Assembly: GCA_001643675.2 (NCBI GenBank)
Contig: LSRY02000027.1
Location: 1,058,501 to 1,122,500 of the forward strand
Reading direction: 5' to 3'
Length of the DNA stretch: 64,000 bases
Origin: Monocercomonoides exilis
Taxonomy: Eukaryota; Preaxostyla; Oxymonadida; Polymastigidae
The position numbers and the translations under genes are program-made. Shown in pieces: positions 32,661-47,100 of this stretch. The stretch's first letter is position 1. Every line of letters begins with the position of its first letter. The notes below the pieces were generated by a model. The model ran no database searches. It saw only the letters and a program-made list of their open reading frames with translations, and was not told the DNA's origin.

Positions 32661-33772
32661 AGAATCAGAAGAAGAAGAAGAAATCGGAGCAAACGAAGGA
32701 TTGAATGAAGGAGGCAAAGAAAGTGCTGTTTGATTGAAGTCAAGCGATGGAGTGGAACAAGATGAACTTGCACTTGATGATGAAGCAGGAAGCAATTTAT
32801 CATAGCCAGTTGTGATTGACAGCTGAGAGGAAGGATAAGAAAGATAAGAAGAAGAAGAAGAAGAAGAAGAACAAAAAGAATTAGAAGAAGAAGAAGAATT
32901 AAAAGAATCAAATGCAGAAGGAAAAGCAGAGTCGCTTGGGTTGTTGGAAATGTTTTTCGAGTAACTAAATGATGGCTCGAATGTAACTCCCTTTGCTGTT
33001 TAAAAAAAAGTAATTTTTAATTATATGAAAATATTATTGAAAAAAATTGTTCAATTGATTTAAAATAATAACCTTCTTCTTTCAAAAATGATAGTGGTTC
33101 TTGTTCAGTTTCAGGTCCAGTAACTTCGGGACCCGAATTATCTTTATCGATTTCAAGGTTGAAATTTTCACTTGGAAATAAAGATGCAATCTGTTCATCA
33201 TCAAAAACTGGAATGGTGAGAGATAAATCCATTGGTGTTGCATCAATCTCAATCAATTCCTCATTGCATTTCTGTCTTTCTTTTTCTTGTTCTTCTTCTG
33301 ATAACGTAATTGAATCCTTCGTCTTTGCTTCAGCTTCACTTTGAAGTATTGAAAGCATATCAGGTTTTAATCTTTCAACAACATCCAGCAAATAAGAAGC
33401 ACGCTAATAAATCGCAAATTAACAATGGAAAATAAATCACGTTCAAAACAAAATTTTATATCGAACTTCTTTTGCTTCTGCTTTTCTATCTTGGGATATT
33501 TTTGAGGAATAATCAGGATGCTTCAAAAGTGCAGTTAAATAAGTTCTTAACAATAATCAATAAAAAATTCTTCTCTGAACAAATAAAAATTCACACTGTG
33601 CTCCACGAATAGCACTTCTAAACGCCTTTTCAACCTTATTTTGTGTGTCGCAAATAATGCATGTTGTGTATGCATTTATAAAAAAACGCAAGCACGTGAG
33701 AATATCTTGATGTTTTAGTGAAACAAGTTTTGCCTCTTCTTCATTAAAGACATCGGAGATAGTTTTCGCCAT
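28139..33772 (-). CDS. AMSH: AMSH/STAMBP-like JAMM deubiquitinase with giant serine linker, 6 exons
   Basis: Exons 33772-33597, 33545-33467, 33403-33073, 32995-28944, 28736-28642 and 28346-28139 give 1,646 aa with TGA stop. The N-terminal helical region (residues about 1-120; FRSAIRGAQTYLTALLKHPD, RASYLLDVVERLKPD) fits the MIT/USP8-dimer-type domain that docks AMSH on ESCRT. About 1,100 residues of polySer and charged low complexity follow. The C-terminal MPN domain is complete: IETCGMLCG supplies the Glu, [20 protein letters not shown] gives canonical H-x-H-x10-D, and further on FCLTQSGVDTIKRC and VVDLR match the AMSH C-terminus. A Ser/Gln-rich insert of about 80 residues splits the MPN fold after the Glu motif. 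AMSH enzymes are zinc metalloproteases that cut K63-linked ubiquitin at endosomes. Metal ligands are intact, so activity is expected. Confidence 0.92.
28369..28500. repeat. (TG)n microsatellite and GA-rich tract in AMSH intron 5
   Basis: TG repeats interrupted by TATGTATG units (28369-28447), then GAGGAAGAGGAAG repeats, all within the 295-bp intron 28347-28641. Confidence 0.9.
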
Positions 33773-33948
33773 TTTCCTGTAAAAAAATAAGAAGAAGATC
33801 AATAAATATATTGATTAATTGTAATTATGGTGTTAATGATAAATACAAAGTGTTTTCAATTTCATCATAAACAATGATTTTTAATCATTTAGTCATTGAT
33901 TAAGAAAAATTCACAGCCCATAACAGATAGCATCCAAATTACTTTTAC
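33773..33948. promoter_or_regulatory. Bidirectional promoter region between AMSH and BLTP3-like genes
   Basis: Only 176 bp separate the two divergent start codons, so both core promoters and any UTRs must fit here. Sequence is AT-rich; no defined motif recognised. Confidence 0.5.
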
Positions 33949-35057
33949 ATGATATCTCAGTTTGTTGGGCGTTATCTCGAGGTTTGAAAATTACATTTGA
34001 ATGGCCATTAATTATTGTATATATATTTATCAAAATATTTCTCTAGCCTTTTATTCTAAATTACAACCCACAGAGCGTTGACATTAGTATTTTAAACGGC
34101 AAAGCAGTTTTGAGCAATGTTGGTATGAATTCAGACCGTTTCCGAAATAAATCTATAGTTGTTTCAAATGATTATTTTTCGAATTTTTGTTCAATTTTGG
34201 AAATTATGAAAAACTTATCAATGATAAAAAACTTACAGAACTCAATTGTGAATATATCACCAAAATGTTTCACATTCCTTTTTTTCTCGAATGTGTAAGA
34301 TGCTCAAAAATGTATCTTCGGGTGTGAACATTTTGTTTGATTCATTTTTTTGAAACAAAATTACTGATAATGATTCAATCATTTCATATCTAGCTTCCAA
34401 TTACGTCTTTCGGAACGGAACCTTTGATGATTTCCATTAATCAGGTTGACGCATATGCGTCATTAGAACCTCCTCCGACACCACGTGAAGAACAATTTAT
34501 TCTGAAACCAGATGTTTATCAGAGAATTATAAAAGACAGAGAGAAAACGGCAAAAGACAAAGAAAAAAAGAAAATAAAGAAAGAAAAGGAAAGGAAGAAG
34601 CAACTCGAAAAAGAAATGAAAAAAAAAGCCAAGGATAAAGAGAAAGGAATAGAAACTCCTGAACTTTTTGATTTTGAAGAAGGTATATTAAATTCATTTA
34701 AAAAAATTGTTAACAAAAATTCTATAATTTGAAACATTATTATTTTAACTCCAAACAGATTCACCGGCAATTAGCTTGGCTACTGGCTTGCCAAGATTTG
34801 TAGAACGAATTCTGACATACTGCCGGATAGAAATTCGAGACATTTCACTTTTTATTCGAACCCCTGTTCCAACCACAGTGCCTCAATCTCCTTCTCCCTC
34901 TGGTTCTTTTTCCTCGGCAGATGCTCAATCACGTTTTCACCAGACACGAATAGGACAGACATCGAGAACGAACAAGTCATTGTCTTCGTCTCCTGCCTTT
35001 CTCTTCCACATGAAGGATCTTCTTTTGTACTCTACAGATTCAAATTGGGCGGTTTGT

Positions 35058-35108
<51 letters not shown>

Positions 35109-38100
35109 CTACATTTAACAACAGCTCTCCGACATCGCCACAGCCGAGCGCTGGAACAAAGGGAAGATTGAGAAGCACTACCACAAAGAGCTCATCATTG
35201 GCTCTATTGGCGCCTCACTCACCACGCCCCGTCTGGCAAAGCAGCAGAGCTGGGCAGGTGTGGGAAGTGATAAGAATTCAAGTCAAACAACAACAACTTC
35301 ATCAGCATCATCATCATCAGGAGGAGGAGGAGGAGGTTTGAAAGACAGTGCAAACCAGTCAGCAAACAATAATAATCCCTCATCCTCTTCATTGTTGTCT
35401 TCCTCCGCTTCTTCCATTCCTCAACCTCTTCCTCCAATTCGATCACAACCATCACAAAATTCTGGCGCGCAAACTCTGCAGGCAAACGACAAAGATCGTT
35501 CTTCACAATCTTCTTCTCTTCATCCTCCTCCTCCTCCACCGCCTCCTCCTCCGCCTCTTCCTCCTCATAAACAGCAGAACCCAACTGGCACTGCCACTTT
35601 TTGGCCAAAAAGCGGACCACTTTACGTTCCTCTGAATGAAGGAGTACCTCTGATACCTGCTTTTCCATTGAAAGCGAGGGTTTGCTATATATGTCATTTT
35701 TTTTTTCTGCTTTCATAAATGAAAACGAATTTATTTATTGTTTAAATGTATTTTTTCAAATTAATGAAATTTCAATGCATTTTTTATCACATTCAACAAA
35801 TATATATTTTCATTCATAATTATTCTTTTTTTTTCTCTTTCTCTCTTTCTCTCTTTCTTTCTCTTTCCTCAGTTCATCTTCACCCGCTCCAAGCACACGA
35901 AATCCTTCACAGGATTCCAGGTTTCTATTGTGATAGGGCATTTAATTCTTCCTTTGACTTTGTCAACAGCAAAAATGATTGTGCAATATGGGCAGCATTT
36001 GTGGAATTGGATTGCTAATCTTGGGGCAGGAAGGAGCTTGGAGGATGTTGTTGGTGGAGGAAGAGGAGAAGGAGAAGGAGAAGGAGGAGAAGGAGGAGAA
36101 GGAGGAAAAGGGAAGGAAATAGAAGTTGATGGAGAAAGAAATGAAGATGATGAGAAATCAACACAAAAAGACGGTGAAACAAGCCAATCTTCGAAAGAAG
36201 ACAAGAAAAAGAAAGAAAGCAAAAAACAGTCTGAACCAAAAATTGACAAAGCAACAGATTCTCAACCAACAACAACTGATCAAATATCAACTTCTTCTTC
36301 TTCTTCACTCGAATTAATAGAAGCTCAATCTTTATCGCAATCACAATCACAATCACAATCACACACACACTCATTCACCTCACGCAAAACTTCTTCTTTT
36401 CTGCAGTCACTTCCCTTTCACCACATCATCGTGTCGCTTTTTTGTGTGTCAATCAAAATGACTCTGTCTTGGGACTCCACGCCTCTTTCTGTGTCTTCTT
36501 TGCCTTCTTCTTCTGGCAACAGATTAATCCAACGAACATTATCATCTACTAATTCTTCATTTGCTTCATCTTCTTCTTCACAGAGAGGAGGAGAAAGAGA
36601 AAGAGAAAGAGGAGGAGGAGGAGGAAGAGGCAGTTCTTCAATTCCACCAGGAACAGGAGCATTCGTTGGAGGGACAGCAGGTGGAAATGCGGGTGCACAA
36701 ATGATCACTTTTGATAGAGGAAGCGGAAACGAGCGGAATTCTGTGATTGTGAAGAGGAACAACATGTCATCGTCATATTCGTCAAGGAGGAGGGAAGATG
36801 AGATGGGAAAGAAGACGATTGAGGAAGAGGCAGAAGAAGCCGCAGCGCTGGCGACGAAGATGATGACGCTGAAGGATGTGAAGAAGCCGCCAGAGGCTCC
36901 GAAGTCAAGGACCACTCAAAATCAGGTGCCTCCTCAGATTCTTTCTCCTTTGTCTTCTTCTTCTTCTTCTTCTTCTTCTTCTCATTCATCTCTCAACACA
37001 CCCCAAGCTAATAAATCGAATTCATCATCATCTTCTTCTTCCTCTGAAAACGCTCGCCCTCGCTTCCACCCTGTTCCTTTACCGCCAATTCAGCCATTTT
37101 TTGTGAGTGACACGAGACATGTTCATTTGTGTGTGTCGCTTGTGAATGAATCTTTCCCTTTTCCGCCTCAGTTTGTGAAGAAGCTGAAGGATATGAGCTT
37201 GGATAAAGAGAAGGAGAAGGACGATAAGAAGAAGAGGAAGGAGATGGAGAAAGAGGAGAAGGAGAAGGGGAAAGAGAAGGAGAAGGGGAAAGAAAAGGAA
37301 AAAGAGAAAGATAAAGAGAAAGATAAAGATCCATGCAATGATATGTCAATAATTGTCTCTTCACAATCACAATCTTTCTCTCAATCTCCTTCCACCTCCT
37401 CCCTCTCCCTCTCTAAGAGCACAAACACGCTTTTATACCATCTTCATCAAAGGCAACCTCGCCAGCTCATTTTCATTGCCCTGCCTTCTTCACCACTTCG
37501 CCACCGTCTCTTTGTGGAAAGGATGATGAACCCTCCTCTTCTCATCGCGCCTTCGTTGAATAGAAATGAGCAAGCATTCTATTTACAGCAGCAGTTCATT
37601 CAGGAGCAGAAGAAGAAGAAGGAAAACGAGTTTGCCGCACTGGCTGCTGCGAATGCGGCGGCAGCGTTGGCAGAAAAGGAAGCAAAAGAAGCGAAGGAGA
37701 AAGAGAAGCAGATGATGAAGGAGAAAGAGAAAGAAAGAGAGAAAGAGAAAGAGAAAGAGAAGGGGAGTTCATCGGGATCTTTCTTCTCGAGATTAAAAGC
37801 ATCTTTGACTTCTTCTTCATCATCTTCTTCTTCTGGTGCAGGTCCTCCTTCATCAAATGCTTCTTCTTCACAACAAACACAAAATTCAGGGCAACAATCA
37901 TCATCATCCTCTTCTTCTGCTCCTTCAATTATCCAAACCGCTTCTTCTTCTTCTTCTTCCTCCTCCTCTTCCTCCTCTTCCTCCTCTTCCCTCTTCCATC
38001 GTGTCAAACCTCTCACTCCATCTCCCTTCGACCCAGCCTCTGCTCCTCATCTTCTGTGTGGCGAGAATTCAGCCAGTGTTGGCGTGTCATTTGTGGTTGG

Positions 38101-41100
38101 CTGTGTGAAAATTCAGCATTTCTATGGAACAAAAGAAGAAGCAGTGAGGCAGAAGATGATGAGAGAGAAAGAACAGAGGGAGAAAGCACAGATGGAGAGG
38201 ACGATTAGAGAGCTGAGAATGAAAGAGAGAGAAAGAATGCGCTCCGCACAGAATCAGACGATTTTGCCGCATTTTACGTCACAAACCTCTTCTTCTTCTT
38301 CTTCCTCCTCCTCCTCCTCCTCTTCTCCTTCTCCCTCACCCTCCCCATCTCCATCTCCTTCCCCCTCTCCTTCTCTCTCTGCTTCTCCTTCAATGAATTC
38401 TCTTTCTCCTTCTGTTGGAATCCCCCTGCCCCACACACAACTAGCCACTTTACACCCATCCGCCTGCCTTGTTCCTTCGATGCAGGGAATTTTGATGGAG
38501 AATGTGAGAAGGTCAGACGAAGAAGAAGAGAAAAGGAGGAAAGAGAAGAGGAAGATGAATAGAGGAGGTATTAGTTCATCTGAAGCAACGATTTTTGGGG
38601 ATATAAGCAGCGAAGAAGAAGAAGAAGAAGATGATGATGAATATGGAAGAGGAGGAAGAGGAAGAGAAAGAGGAAAAGGGAAAGGAAACAGAAAATTGGG
38701 GAAAAATTCCAAAAATCCGAAGTTTTTTGGTGCTGCTTCTGGTTTTCAAGGGCAAACAGCGCAAAACAACAATCTTTCTGCTTCTCAAAATTCATCCACA
38801 CAAATATCAACTTTGAATTCTCCATCAAAATATTTTCCTCAGCTTCATTTACCAAAAATCGTTCATTTTTCACCAAAACCAATCAAAAACCCAGCTTTTC
38901 TCTCTTCTTCTTCTTCTTCTTCTTCTCTTTCTTCTCTTTCTTCCTCTCTTTCCTCTTCTCTTTCTTCTCTTTCTCCTAATTCTTCGTCACAGCAACAGAC
39001 AAATATGTTCGATTCTTCCTTGTTTTTAGGCCAAAATGGAGTGTTTTTCCTATGGCCGACGTCGCTTCCTTTGCAGCAGCCAAATTGGAAGGTGATTGAC
39101 ACACAAGAAAGGCTGATTTTGATGAAAGAGAAAGAAGAAAGAAAGAGAAATGAAGAAGAGAGGAAGAAAGTGTGGCTGAAGATGAAGTATGAATGGAGAG
39201 AGGCGATGAGGAAGGAGAAGAGGAGGAGAGAGAAAGAAGAGAAGAGGAGGTTGAGGAAGATGATGAGGAGGAAGAAGAAAGAAGAAGGAGAAGTGAATGG
39301 AGCAGAAGGAAATGTTAATGAAGAAGAAAGAAAAAGAAAACAAGAAAGTTATGACAATGCAAATCTGAACAATAACAAGAAAAAGAAAAAGAAGAAGAAG
39401 AAGAAGAAGAAAAAGACAATTTCATCAGATGGTATGAATGAAAATGGATCTTCTGCATCACTTTTCAAGCTTCAAGCAACCAAAAATACACCAGAATCAA
39501 TTCTCTCTGTTTCTTCTACGTTTTCTCCTTCATCTCTGTCATCATCATCATCATCATCTTCTTCTTCTTCTTCTTCACCTTCATCATTTATTACTTCTTC
39601 TTCCCTCTCCTCCTCCTCCTCCTCCTCTTCTCTCCACAATCCCCTCATCCATCCAACAGCCACCACAAGCAGAGGCATCCTGCCAAACCTGCTCCAAACC
39701 CGTTCTCCTTCTCTTTCTGCCTTGACAAACCCATCTTCCCTCACCCAAATGACCAGAAACCGCTCTTCTTCCTTCCGCGCAGCCATTTCGAGACCTCCTC
39801 TGTATCGCCAGCTGACTCCGTATGTGAATCATTCCCCTTCTGAAATCGCTACCCCGTTCACTGTGGAAGAGCTTAGACACATTTTCCATTCAGTTGCTTA
39901 CCCTCTGCACGATCTAAATCCGACTCTTCCTCTGCCTTCGTTCAAGCTGACAAGAGCAACCGCTTTATTTCTGTCGGCAAACAAGCTGAGGAACAAGAGA
40001 ATCGAAAGAGAAGATTGCAGAAAAGATAAGTTTGCGCTGTTGAAGCTGCTGATGGTTGAATGGATGGCAGAGAAGGAGCAAAGATGCAAAATTGGGGAGA
40101 AGATGAGAAAGGAAGAGGAGGCGAAGGAGGAAGAGAGGAAGATGAAGATGATTCCGGGTTATACGAATAAGATGGATTATGAAGCAGATGATGAAGAGGA
40201 AAGGAGGTATTTTGAAAGGAAAGCAAAGGAAAAGAAGGAGAAAGAGGAGAAAGAGAGAAAGAAGAAGGAGAGGAGGAAGAAAGAGGAGGAAGAAGAAGAT
40301 GATGGAGAGGAATACGAATATGAATGGATAACTGCAGATGATGATGATGATGATGCTGAAGAATATTATTCTGAAGAAGAAGAAGAGGAAGAAGAAAGTG
40401 AATCAAGCAGTGAAAGCAACCAACAGGCGGACAAAGACAGCTACGATGAGTCAATCGACTCTTCATTGACGGAATATGACGTGTTGTATGACGAAGTGAA
40501 CATGCAAAGTGAAACAAGCGGAAGCGACGAAGAAAGCGATGGCAGCGAAAAAGATGATTGGGCAGATGATGTGATGCTGGTGGATGAAGGTGTGGTGGAT
40601 TCGTATCCGCTTTCATCGGCGCAATCTTCTTCTTCTTCTTCTTCCTCAGCGATAGCAGGAGATGGAGGAAATGTTCAGGGAAATATGCCAAATTCTTTGA
40701 GCGCAGTGGGTGTGGCAAGAACAGGAAAGGGAAGTTTCTCTTCTTCTTCCTCCTCTACTTCTTTGAATTCTTCTAGTTCTTTTTCTCGCCATCGCACAAT
40801 CACAGGCTCACGTCCTAATGTGCTTGCATCCCCATCCACACGCAACACGCCCCCGCTCTTCCATTCTTCTTCATCGAGTTCTCATTCAATGAAGAACTCT
40901 TTCCCCTTTGACGATGCAAACTACGATGATGGCAGCGATGAGCATGTGGAATACCCCAGATTCACCTCTGCAACTGTCCCTCTTCCTTCTTCTCGTCCTG
41001 CGCTGTTTCTTCTGTTGGAAGTGCATCGAAGAACAACCTATCATCCGCCTGATGAGAACAAAGTGAAAGAAGAAGCAGAAAAGAAAGAGGAGGAGATGAA

Positions 41101-44100
41101 ACTGAAGGATGCGTTCTATTTGAAAGTGTGGAACGAACAGCAGGAAAAGATGAGGGCGATTGAGAAGGAGAAAGAAAGAGAAGAGGTTTCTATGACCCCT
41201 CAAAGTGTGTCTTCTCCTATTCCGCCTGTAAATTCTCCTCTTCCGCCGTATTCTCCTTCTTCTCCTCATCCTTCAGTAAGACAGCATCTTCAGCCTTCTA
41301 ATTCTTCTGCTTCTTCTTCCTCTTCTTCCTCTTCATCTTCTCTTGCAGACAACCAGGGTTTGGTTCAATCATCATCACCATTTCCTTCCTATTTGTCTGT
41401 CACTCAAGTTTCTACAATGAATAATTCAAACAGAGCTACCCCTCAACATCATTTGTCCCAATCAACAACATCTTTAACTTCCCCTTCTATTTCTGCTTCT
41501 TCTATTTCTTTTGCTTCTTCCTCTTCTTTCTCTTCTTCCAATGAACAAAACATCAGCAGGCAGAAGAATCTATCAAGAGGCGATTTCAATGCTCTGTTGC
41601 AGGATTACATAAACGAAAGAAACAACGAGAAAACGGCAGAACAAGAAGCAGTTACTCGCTTTCTCTCTTGTTATGAGTCAACGATCTCATTCAAGCTTCG
41701 CTTTTTCGCACTCCCGTTCCATTTGTACATGCCATTCACTTTGATCAGCGATGTGATGGACTTTGCTGTTGAAGCTGTGTCGTTCTATGCGGATAAGAAA
41801 GAAGGGTTCGACATCAATTCCTTGTTTGCTCCGGCTGCTGGGGCTGTGAATGGTGTTTCTTCTTCTTCTTCTTCTCTTTCTTCTCTTTCATCATCATCAT
41901 CATCATCTTCTTCTTCTTCTTCAACTTCTCTTTCCTCTTCTCCACTCCAATCAGCCATTCAATCGCCTTTGCCGTCAAACCGCTCTCCAAACGATCCAAT
42001 CCATTCTTCGCTCAAATCTGCCATTGAAACAAGCATCGAAGACACGAATTCTTCTTTGCCTTCACAAAAAATGTTGCAAACACAGAAAAATGCACAAATA
42101 TTGTCTCAGTCCCAACCTCAGTCTCAATCACAAATGCAATTAATGGCAAAGGAACAGATCGGAATGGAGGAGAGAAAGCGAAGAGGATCAGTATCGACAC
42201 TCAGAATGGCTGAGACAAGGATGGAGAATGCGAATAATAACAGTGTGAATTCAAAGAATAATTATAACAATAATAACAATTATAATAGAGAAGGGCAACA
42301 AGAAGGAGAAAACAATGTTAACTCAAACGAAACAATAGCAAAACAAACAAAGGAGAAAAAAAATTCAAAGTCAGAAGGGTTTTTGCAGTCGATTTTGGGG
42401 GAGATAAGAAGTGGGCTTGAAGCCAATTCAACGAAGGACATTGTGTTTGAGATAAGTGATATGCTCATTGTAGTTCCATTGGACATCAAAGAAACAAATA
42501 GAAACTCCTCTTCTTCCTCTTCTTCTCCATCTTCTTCTTCTCTTTCTCTTTCTCTTTCTCCTTCTTCCTCTCTCTCTCAGTTATCTCCATTTTCTCCAGA
42601 GCTTACTCCTTCTCTCTCGTCTTCTCTTTCCACTTTATCCGAATCACCAAATGTGCATTCAATGAGCATTGACTCACAAAATTCCAATCCTTTTTCATCT
42701 TCTCACCAGAAATTCACACGAACAATGACGGTTTCAGATGAGCTGTCACCTTTTGCGTCAAATAGAACGATGACTTTGACACAATACAGATCGCCTTTGC
42801 CTCATTCTGCTCTTTCTTCTTCAAATTCTGACAATTTTGTTTCTTTTGGTTCACTCAACACTCAACCAACAATATCTCCTTCTCCTTCCTCTTCCTCTCC
42901 TTCTTCCTCTCGTTTCCTCCCTCCCCAAGCTAATGATGCTCTTTCTCTTCCTCCTTCGGCCACGCAAGATTCGATTTTTGTGCCAAAATCAACAGTTGTG
43001 AATGCTCCTCTAATAGCAGTGCATATTGGCCCAATTGTTCTGAGGGGAATAACGCCAGAGTCAGAAGAGAAGAGGAAGAAGGAGAAGGAGAAGAAAGAGG
43101 AGAAGGAGAAAGAAAGAAGAATTAGAGAAGAAGAAAGAGCTGCGCAGAAGGAGAGGAAGAGAAAAATGATTGAAGAAAAATTGCGATTGAAGGAAATGAA
43201 GCAAAAAAATAATCATAATTTGCCTTCTTCTTCCCCCTCCTCTTCGCAATCCAACATCGATCAATCATCAAACCCCTCTGTTCGAGCTCGTTCATTCTCT
43301 TCTGCCTCTTCTTCCACAACGGGATCATTGAACTTACGCCATCATGTTCCTCCTCCGCCTCCATCTTCTTCTTTATCTTCTTCTTCTTCTTCTTCTTCTT
43401 CCTCAAAAGAACGCAAACGTTCCGACTTATCCATCCAATCACCTTCATCATCATCTTATTCTTCTCCTCTCATCACTTCTCCATATACTCCTCCTTTGCC
43501 TTCCATGTACCCTTCTTCTCCTGCTCCTTCCACACCCACCCAATCTCCTTCTCCTCATCCTTCCTTCTTGTCCCAATCTCCTCCTGCTTATTCCCCAACC
43601 CCTCAAGACAATTCATCCTCTTCCTCTGTTTGCTTGCCTGCTCCTCCAAAGATAGAAGACTTCTACACTTCTCTTCTTCTAGCCACTGGAACAATCGACG
43701 GCGTGTTTGTGGCTTTGTTCAATCCTGATCGTTTTTGCTGGCAATTTCTGGTTAACCCAATTCATGCTGATATTTCTGCACAAGCAAGAATTCCTCAAAA
43801 GAGATCAGCGATTGGAAGGCTGTTGGATGAGTTTGTGAGAAGCAGAGCAGCTTTTGCTGAGGGAAGAAGGGAGGAAAGGAATGAAAGGAAGGAAGAGGAA
43901 GGAGAGGAAGGGGAAGAAGTGGGCTGGAGTGAACAAGAAGGGGAAAGGAGTAGAGAAGGAGGAGGAAATCATGAGAGAGATATTAATAATAGTAATGGTA
44001 ATAGTAATATTGCTGGCTATTCAAAGCTTCAATTCCCACAATTGCCTGTTTCCACTCGTATTTCTTCGCTTCAATCGCCCACAAACACAGTTGGCTCAAT

Positions 44101-47100
44101 TTCGAATCTTCCTTCTTCTTCTTCTTCTTCTCATTCAACCGCACAATTCCCTCAAATCAGCACTCACCAAAGAGAAGCCTTTGGTTCTCTTACTCCTTTC
44201 CCTATCTCTTCTTCTGAAATGAACTTGCAATCCAATCAAAATGACACTGCAAATTTTGCTCTTCATCGAACTGTCAGCTCATTCCCACCATCTTTGCCTC
44301 CTTCTTCCTCTCTTTCCACTTCTTCTCTTTCTCTTTCACATTCTTCCTCCTCCTCCTCCTCCTCTTCTTCTTCTTTGCATTCTTATTCTCCTGCTCCTTC
44401 TGTTCAAAGAGCAGCATTAACACCAGCGTTTTATCAGCCACCTTCTCAGAATTCTTCATTGCCTTCTTCAACTTCTTCTTCTTCTTTGTCTTCCTCTTTA
44501 GCTTCTTCTTTGATTCCCTCTGCTTCATACACCCCTCCCCTCACGCCAACCCCTTCACTCACCCCATTCCTATCTCAATCTTCTCAATTTTTCCCTTCTT
44601 CTTCTCCATCTCTCATCAACAGCGCATTTTCTTCTATTGATTCCGACGTTGCATTCATTCTCGATGCCATCAAACGCAATCCTTTGACCCTTCGCCTTGT
44701 TGTCCACACACACAACGTGGATATTTCCTTCCGCCGGTCGCAAACATTTCTGTTGCGTTCAGTCATCACTTCGATCATTGCAGCGATTGAGGCAGAGAAG
44801 GAGAAGATATTTGAAAGAGCTCTGTCGCTTATTCCAACCTCGGCGGTTGATAAGTTCATTGAGGCGATGGCGCCGAGGAAGATAAAAGACCAGAAGAAAG
44901 AGGCCGAACTGAAAATGAAAGAGGAGAAGAGAGAGAAAGTGGCAATGATAGAAGAAAAAGAGAAGGAGAAAGAAGGGGAAGAAGAGAGAGAAGAGAAGGA
45001 TGTGATTGCGAGATTCCGGACAGCTGTGCCATTTCGCAGCGACACAGCAGCTTTGCCAGGGCGGAAATCGTTTTCTTCAGGAAAGACACCTGCACTGAGC
45101 CAAAGAAATGTGAAAACGCCTCTTTTGCCTGGAGTTAGAAGAGGAGTTACGCCAGGTGCTTCGGCGGGGGCTGGTGTGTTGAGTGGGGCAGGGAGAAGTT
45201 TGACGCCAAATTGCAATGGACAAGCGAAGAATTCAGTGCAAATGCAATTGCATATGCAGCAACAGATGCAGCAACAAAACACAGATTTTGAGATTCCGTT
45301 TGCTTTGAGAAATTCACAGAGCACTTTGTTTGAGTCATCATCGACACCTTTTATTCAATCACAACCACAAACCTCTGTAAAGCAAACAAACATCTTCGAT
45401 AATTTCAAAAGTCAACTAAGTTCTGATTCATCATCATCTTCCTCCTCCTCCTCTTCTTCTTCCTCTTCCTTCTTCACATTAGAGCCCCTTTTTTACTTCG
45501 ACCGAATAACTGCTTCCTTCTCAGCTGGTTTTGACTGGCTGCATTCCATCCAGAAGATAACATCACTTTATCCTCCTGTGACTCCTCCACAGCCTGTTGC
45601 AAGGCCACAATGGAAAAGACACATCATGAGGAGGATTTTGGAGCTGGCAAAACAGGAGCCCCCGCCTTTCCAGAAGCAGACGAAGAAGATGAAGGAGGTG
45701 TGGAGAAAATGAGATGAGAATATGGATGGGATTTTTTTTTGGGATTTAATTTGGTAAAAGGATTTTTTTTCTGTTTTTCTCTTTTCTTTTTCTTTTTTTC
45801 TTTTTCTTTTTCTTTTTTAAAAAGAAACATTTTTGAAACTTTCTTTTTTTTGAATGAATTTATATCAAATTATTTTTTATTTTCATATTCTCTTAATATC
45901 TTTAATTATTTCCTCCTTATTTGTATTATATCTTTTCAAATTTATTCATCCTTTTTTTTTTAATTTTTTAGGTTCCATTTCTGATATTCGACATCGAGAA
46001 CGCCACAATGACAATCAAAAATTCCGTTTCCAAAGTGACTCCTTCGCCTGCTGCTCTGATCCTTCGCTCAATCTTCGCAAACCAAGACGATGAAACAAAT
46101 TCACAATTGGCTTCTTCAACATCTTCAACAGCGATAAATTCAACATCCCAAATGGAATTTTCAGAAGAAGAGAACAGAAATAGAGGAATAACACAAACAA
46201 TGACCCCTTCTTTGAATAAAAACTTGCGTTCTTTTGCAAATTCAACTGATTTATCGTGTTCTCCTTTGTCTTCTTCTTCTTCTTCTTCTTCTTCTTCTTC
46301 TTCTTCCATTTCAACTTCCTCCTCCTCCTCCTCATCATCATCATCATCATCATCAGATGGTACTTCTTCCCAGTCCTCCAATGAATTGGAATGGGGAATA
46401 ATGGTTTTGACTGTTGAAGCAGAGAAAATCGATATTGCTACGCCTTTACTGAAGAACATGATGGAAGAGAGGAAGATGCTGTGGCAGAAGAAAGAATTTG
46501 ACTCAGTTTTGATCGAAAACGACGAGTTGGAAGAAAGAGAGAGGAAAAGAGAGGCGAAGAAGAAGAAAGTGGCACAAGAACTGGAGAGGTTGAAGAGGTT
46601 GCACGTGCAAAGAGAAGAAGAGAAGAAGAGGAAAGAGAGAGAAGAAGAATTGGAGCAGCTGAAGAAGGAAGACTGGGTGATTGCAGATGAAAAAGAAGTT
46701 GAAAGAGAAAGAGAAAGAGAAAAAGAAAAAGAAAGAGAAAGAGAAAAAGAAAGAGAAAGAGAAGAGGAAGAAGACATTGAAGGAGTTGAATTAATCGGAG
46801 TTGAAGATATTTACGAAGAAGACAGAAGTAAGACACAAAGAAATACAACAAATTCAGATGGATCCGTTTCTTCTTCAGCAGAACAATCGATTCGTTCTGG
46901 AATGAGCAAAGAAGAAAAAGAGAAAGAAGAGCTTTTGAAGCTTGTGCTAACAAAAGAACAGCCTTGTCCGCCTCCTCCGCTGATGATGAACACACTCAGA
47001 AGCAGCGGAACTTATTCAAATGGGCAACTTTCTTCTGATAACACTTCAACTTCAAATTCTTCTTCTTCCTCCTCTTCTTCTTCCTCTTCCTCTTCATCTT

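Noticed and set aside
30677-32733. Plus-strand acidic ORFs of up to 218 codons opposite AMSH
   Set aside because: Same cause: complement of polySer coding sequence in the confirmed AMSH exon.
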